A DNA stretch of 10,826 nucleotides, from assembly GCA_029238555.1 (NCBI GenBank), contig JAQWFV010000017.1, positions 1-10,826 on the forward strand, read 5' to 3'. The notes beneath the pieces were generated by a model. It did no database searches, was not told where the DNA came from, and worked only from the letters and a program-made list of their open reading frames with translations. Within the stretch, counting starts at the first letter, position 1. Each line of letters starts with the position of its first letter. Source of the stretch: Flavobacteriaceae bacterium. GTDB lineage: Bacteria; Bacteroidota; Bacteroidia; Flavobacteriales; Flavobacteriaceae. Below, in pieces: positions 8,057 to 10,826 of this stretch. Both the position numbers and the translations under genes were made by a program.

Positions 8057-9319
8057 TTAATTGGTCGCTATAGCGTTTGTGGTTTGACGGCTAAAATTTA
8101 TATTGTCTATTTGTACTTTCTTAGGAGCAATTTCTACTAAATACTGATTTAAAATACTTTTAGGTAATGGCTCTGCAGCTGGAAGCTTCTCTTTTAATGG
8201 ATCTACCTGTCTGCCGTTTTTCCAAAATCTGTAACACACATGAGGGCCTGAGGTATTTCCTGTCATGCCAACCCAACCAATAACGTCGCCCTGTTTTACA
8301 TAGTCTCCCTTTTTCACTTTTTGGGCTTTCATGTGTAAATATTGGGTACTGTATACATTGTTGTGCCTGATTTTAACATATTTACCATTGCCCCCCCTTC
8401 TAGTAGACTCTACTACCCTACCATTAGCGGTAGCCAGTATTTCTGTGCCTACTGCTGCTTTGTAATCTGTCCCTTTGTGAGGGCGCACTTTATTCCCGTA
8501 GAAAGCAATTTTCCTTTTTAAATTGTACCTGGAACTGATTTTAGCAAAATTTACGGGCGCTCTTAAAAATGCCCTTCTCAGGTTATTACCTTGTTCGTCA
8601 AAATACTCTACTATTTTATTCACTGTATCCGGCATGTGCCTAAACGCGTAAAAAGGCTTGCCATTGTGCTCAAAATATGCAGATTCTATAGGTCCAGCAC
8701 CCGCATAAATAGTGTCGTTTATAAATTTTTCTTTGTACACAACCTTGAACTTATCTCCTTTTTGAAGGCTAAAGAAGTCAATGGTCCATGCGTAAATAAC
8801 TGATAAATTATTGGTTACATCATAATCAATTCCTTGATCTAAAATGGCTTCCGAAAGCGAAGATGTAATTACTCCTGAAGCTTCTCTAGTAACGTATTTT
8901 ACCGGTTTTTCTTCTTTGTATACATGAACACCATTCGTGAAATCTATCACGGCATAACGAATTGCGTCCTGCTCATAGATAAAATATTGTGTGCTCTGGA
9001 GACTGTCCTTAGACTTTAGTAAGGTGTAGGGCCTTCCAATACCCAGTCTTCTTACGTCAAAGACCTCTCTATACTCTTTGGAGATACCATAGATTTGAGC
9101 GTAACCTATATTATTTCTAAGCATAATTTGCCCAAAAGTTTCATTCTTTTTAATGGTGTCTCTAATAACCTCAAATTGATTAAAATTAATCCCGTAAAAA
9201 ATACTGTCTTTAGGGGCTATTTCCTGTGCGATTTTTTGAGGGGTATCTGTCTTACAACTCACCAATAAAGTGAGCGACAATAAAGACCATAATACAAAGG
9301 ATTTGTGATTAAATTTCAT
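8057..9319 (-). CDS. M23-family lipoprotein metallopeptidase (murein endopeptidase-like)
   Basis: The 420-residue product begins with a lipoprotein signal; the lipobox LVSC puts the lipidated cysteine at residue 22, so it should be membrane-anchored and face the periplasm. A LysM/OapA-like region at about 58-105 (NETFGQIMLRNNIGYAQIYG, later IGRPYTLL) is followed by the M23 LytM/lysostaphin-type domain at about 255-375. The zinc motif HKGTD (281-285) supplies His281 and Asp285; YLHM gives the catalytic-type His329; GPH gives His360. In the canonical HxH motif the second His is a zinc ligand, but here the sequence is HVC, with Cys362 in that position. GDVIGWVGMTGNTSGPH (344-360) is otherwise typical. 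The layout recalls E. coli MepM, so cleavage of peptidoglycan cross-links during wall growth is the likely role. The gene sits between the DUF3108 gene (12-base gap) and pgi (6-base gap), forming one operon. Confidence 0.92.
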   Translation of the reverse strand: MKFNHKSFVLWSLLSLTLLVSCKTDTPQKIAQEIAPKDSIFYGINFNQFEVIRDTIKKNETFGQIMLRNNIGYAQIYGISKEYREVFDVRRLGIGRPYTLLKSKDSLQSTQYFIYEQDAIRYAVIDFTNGVHVYKEEKPVKYVTREASGVITSSLSEAILDQGIDYDVTNNLSVIYAWTIDFFSLQKGDKFKVVYKEKFINDTIYAGAGPIESAYFEHNGKPFYAFRHMPDTVNKIVEYFDEQGNNLRRAFLRAPVNFAKISSRYNLKRKIAFYGNKVRPHKGTDYKAAVGTEILATANGRVVESTRRGGNGKYVKIRHNNVYSTQYLHMKAQKVKKGDYVKQGDVIGWVGMTGNTSGPHVCYRFWKNGRQVDPLKEKLPAAEPLPKSILNQYLVEIAPKKVQIDNINFSRQTTNAIATN

Positions 9320-9331
9320 GGGGTAAATATA

Positions 9332-10114
9332 CTAGTCCATTCTTATTTTAAATTGGTTTTTTAAACCATTGTATGCTTCTAAGTCTGCTTTGATAGAACC
9401 CACGGCTAAATCTGCTTCAATCCTGATGGGAATTTTATTCAAATCATTTGAAATCCATAGGCTAATACTTTCTTGGGCTTTAAATACTCTGCCGGATTGC
9501 ACATAGGGCCTAAACTTTAAACAAGATACTTTTCCGAATTTTGTTTTAAGGACTTCTGTTCCTAAATATTCCAACTTAAAAGGGAAGACGCCGTCGTCGT
9601 CGTACAACATACTGATCACTGTAAAGTCCCCGAGCTTTAATTGGTCTGGATTTATTTCGTTACGAAGAAAATAAAAGGCAGAAACAATATCTTGAATCCC
9701 TTTTTGGGTGTTAAATTCAAAATCTTTACCATTTTTAAGGTCTAGCATATAAGCCTTATCGTTTTTATGATCAAAATCTACTTCCAAATGCATGGTTGTA
9801 CCGCCCTCTCTAACTTTCCTTATAAACTTAATTGGCTCATTTCTTTTTGGGGTGAAAAAACTTTCATAGGTGTCGTCTACCTTAAAAAATATACTGGCCC
9901 ACCCGGTCGTTTTTCCTTTGGCTACCACGTGAAATAAGGACTTTTTATCTAGAGTTGCCTTGGTTAAATGTAAAGTCGCATAACTCGCATTCAAAAAACC
10001 ATAATGAAGTCTAAACTTTAACCATTCACCGTCTTTGAAAGCCACAGAAGAGTCCTGAGCCATTAGGTTTCCATAAAAACCCAAAAGGAGACAAAAAAGA
10101 ATGATTTTTTTCAT
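9332..10114 (-). CDS. DUF3108-family exported protein
   Basis: I place the start at the ATG at 10114, giving 260 residues that open with a clean signal peptide, MKKIILFCLLLGFYGNLMAQ, cleaved before DSS. The frame is open to an ATG at 10168, but the 18 extra residues (MKGNLKPFLFSIF...) would put a second hydrophobic stretch before the signal. The mature protein is rich in beta-strand-like segments and resembles DUF3108 proteins of Bacteroidota: GEWLKFRLHYGFLNASYATL near the N-terminus, DIVSAFYFLRN in the middle, and SISLWISNDLNKIPIRIEA followed by VGSIKADL near the end. No catalytic motif is visible and the function is unknown. It is the first gene of the operon with the M23 peptidase and pgi, so a periplasmic or envelope role is inferred. 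No convincing promoter was found upstream; TCTATTTG near 10200 on the minus strand is a partial -7 match without a TTG at the right distance. Confidence 0.88.
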   Translation of the reverse strand: MKKIILFCLLLGFYGNLMAQDSSVAFKDGEWLKFRLHYGFLNASYATLHLTKATLDKKSLFHVVAKGKTTGWASIFFKVDDTYESFFTPKRNEPIKFIRKVREGGTTMHLEVDFDHKNDKAYMLDLKNGKDFEFNTQKGIQDIVSAFYFLRNEINPDQLKLGDFTVISMLYDDDGVFPFKLEYLGTEVLKTKFGKVSCLKFRPYVQSGRVFKAQESISLWISNDLNKIPIRIEADLAVGSIKADLEAYNGLKNQFKIRMD

Positions 10115-10252
10115 AACTATATTTAGGGTAAAAATAGAAAAAAGGAATGGCTTTAAATTCCCCTTCACAGATATTTAACCATATTTTATTTTTCAAATAG
10201 ATCTAGGGGGTATTTGAGGGAGATTTTTAACCACTTATGCCCCTTTTGAAAC

Positions 10253-10283
10253 AAAAAAAGCCCAGTTTTACAACTGGGCTTTT
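10253..10283 (-). terminator. Intrinsic terminator ending the small RNA
   Basis: GCCCAGTT (10260-10267) and AACTGGGC (10272-10279) form a perfect 8-bp stem with a 4-base loop. On the minus strand the stem is followed by seven T residues (10259-10253). The plus-strand side has TTTTCTT, so some bidirectional activity is possible. Confidence 0.92.
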
Positions 10284-10355
10284 CTTAAATAACCAACCAA
10301 ACTTTAAATGATGAAAAACCAATACTTAAAGTTCTAAAGGGAACCACCCCTTTAT
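10253..10355 (-). ncRNA. Putative stand-alone small RNA, about 100 nt
   Basis: Sequence evidence only: a consensus promoter and an intrinsic terminator about 100 bases apart, with no gene between. Three stems can be drawn on the minus strand. Stem 1 pairs AAAGGG (10353-10348) with CCCTTT (10341-10336), loop GUGGUU. Stem 2 pairs AACTTTAA (10333-10326) with TTAAAGTT (10307-10300), with an 18-nt loop and a possible closing G-U pair. Stem 3 is the terminator. The linker at 10299-10280 is unpaired and A/U-rich. UGGUU occurs four times, each time in an unpaired part: loop 1, loop 2 and twice in the linker. The shape does not look like a closed 6S-type rod. It could belong to a known flavobacterial RNA family that I cannot match by eye, or be a processed 3' end of the upstream barrel gene. 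Transcription start is estimated as 10353-10355. Confidence 0.65.
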
Positions 10356-10359
10356 AACA

Positions 10360-10389
10360 CAAAGGTAATATATTCCTGCGCTAACACAA
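10360..10389 (-). promoter_or_regulatory. Consensus Bacteroidota promoter of the small RNA
   Basis: On the minus strand TTG (10389-10387) is followed after exactly 19 bases by TACCTTTG (10367-10360), a full match to the primary sigma-factor elements TTG and TAnnTTTG described for Bacteroidota. It is the best promoter match found by eye in the window. It points away from the barrel gene and towards a terminator about 80 bases further on, with no coding frame between them. Confidence 0.75.
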
Positions 10390-10517
10390 GTTTTTAAACC
10401 ACTTTAACTCAGGTCTTAACAGTAATTTATCTATTCTAAACATTTTTTAATAATTCCTTAAGAATAATTGCTGTTTAATACCACTAATACAATTGGAATT
10501 AACTGAATTTAAGAGCG

Positions 10518-10826
10518 TTAAAAAGGAAAGCCAAGGGTAAAGAAAACGCTCCCATTCCCGTTCAATGGCGATTTAGTATACATCATTTGCACTGGACCTA
10601 TTACAGACTCAAATCCATAGCCCAACCCGTAACCAAAATACGAAGGGGCTCTTTTAAAAGATCCAGGCCTTAAAATGTCATCGGTCACTTTAGCAATATT
10701 TGCCGCTACCATCAAATGATTTTTAGGGGCTATCTCAAAATCTACCGTAGCCTTCATCTTTAAAAAACTATCTCCTGGAATCGCAATAAAATCATAGCCT
10801 AAAAAAGGAATGAAATTATTCGTTTG
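10518..10826 (-). CDS. C-terminal end of an outer-membrane barrel, probably a patatin-like phospholipase, 5' end cut by window
   Basis: The frame is open from the window edge to a TAA-type stop at 10518, giving 102 residues beginning QTNNFIPFLGYDF. The internal Met at codon 24 (ATG at 10757) should not be taken as a start. The strand pattern LGYGFESVIGPVQMMYTKSP followed by FFTLGFPF and a terminal Phe is typical of the last strands of BamA/Omp85-like barrels. In Bacteroidota a closely similar ending (GYGL-Y---S-IGP then a GF-F terminus) is found at the C-terminus of patatin-like phospholipase/barrel fusion proteins. The catalytic patatin part would lie outside the window, so phospholipase activity is inference; a plain BamA/TamA-type barrel is the alternative. 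The gene precedes the small RNA on the same strand and has no obvious terminator of its own. Confidence 0.7.
   Translation of the reverse strand, partial: QTNNFIPFLGYDFIAIPGDSFLKMKATVDFEIAPKNHLMVAANIAKVTDDILRPGSFKRAPSYFGYGLGYGFESVIGPVQMMYTKSPLNGNGSVFFTLGFPF

Larger units (their letters stand above)
10115..10517. other. Non-coding region between the DUF3108 operon and the barrel gene
   Basis: About 400 AT-rich bases without a credible protein gene. The part at 10253-10389 holds the small RNA with its promoter and terminator. The part at 10115-10252 should contain the operon's leader and promoter, but only partial -7 matches are visible. The part at 10390-10517 follows the barrel gene; it holds an imperfect palindrome around ATTCCTTAAGAAT (about 10455-10467) without a T run, so no clear terminator. 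AACCA occurs seven times on the plus strand of this region and its reverse complement TGGTT not at all. Confidence 0.7.

Noticed and set aside
10308..10337. Plus-strand mini-frame ATGATG...TAA encoding MMKNQYLKF, possible leader peptide
   Set aside because: It lies in the loop and stem of the opposite-strand small RNA, has no plus-strand promoter, follows a terminator and leads to no plus-strand gene.
1..10826. CRISPR array, tRNA or rRNA gene, insertion sequence, prophage or toxin-antitoxin genes
   Set aside because: No spaced direct repeats, cloverleaf, ribosomal RNA sequence, transposase or integrase motifs were seen on either strand.

Overview
The window is about 10.8 kb of AT-rich DNA from a member of the Bacteroidota, most likely a Flavobacteriaceae. 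Evidence for this: outer-membrane proteins with an N-terminal carboxypeptidase-regulatory-like domain, signal peptides ending in 'AQ', start codons without a Shine-Dalgarno sequence, and promoter-like elements of the Bacteroidota TTG / TAnnTTTG type. Most genes lie on the minus strand; only one convincing gene is on the plus strand.

Region 1 (1-2966): a TonB-receptor-like outer-membrane protein whose 3' end is cut by the window edge, divergent from an exported endonuclease/exonuclease/phosphatase (EEP) family hydrolase. Region 2 (2995-3435): a small four-helix membrane protein resembling cytochrome-b-type proteins, converging on the EEP gene. Region 3 (3491-6346): a complete 901-residue TonB-dependent receptor with no SusD partner. 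It has its own candidate promoter, a strong terminator, and an upstream cluster of inverted AATGTT/AACATT half-sites. Its codon use suggests high expression.

Region 4 (6413-10114): a tight minus-strand operon of three genes, in transcription order a DUF3108 exported protein, an M23-family lipoprotein peptidase (cell-wall hydrolase) and pgi (glucose-6-phosphate isomerase), with gaps of 12 and 6 bases. Region 5 (10115-10517): a 400-base non-coding stretch. On the minus strand it holds what looks like a complete stand-alone small-RNA gene: a perfect TTG-N19-TACCTTTG promoter, about 100 nt with two perfect hairpins, and a textbook intrinsic terminator. Four UGGUU motifs fall in its predicted single-stranded parts. 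Region 6 (10518-10826): the C-terminal end of an outer-membrane beta-barrel, probably a patatin-like phospholipase.

Taken together this is an envelope-oriented stretch: outer-membrane uptake or secretion barrels, an exported hydrolase, a peptidoglycan hydrolase and central sugar-phosphate metabolism. The genes themselves belong to ordinary families. The most unexplained element is the putative small RNA at about 10253-10355.
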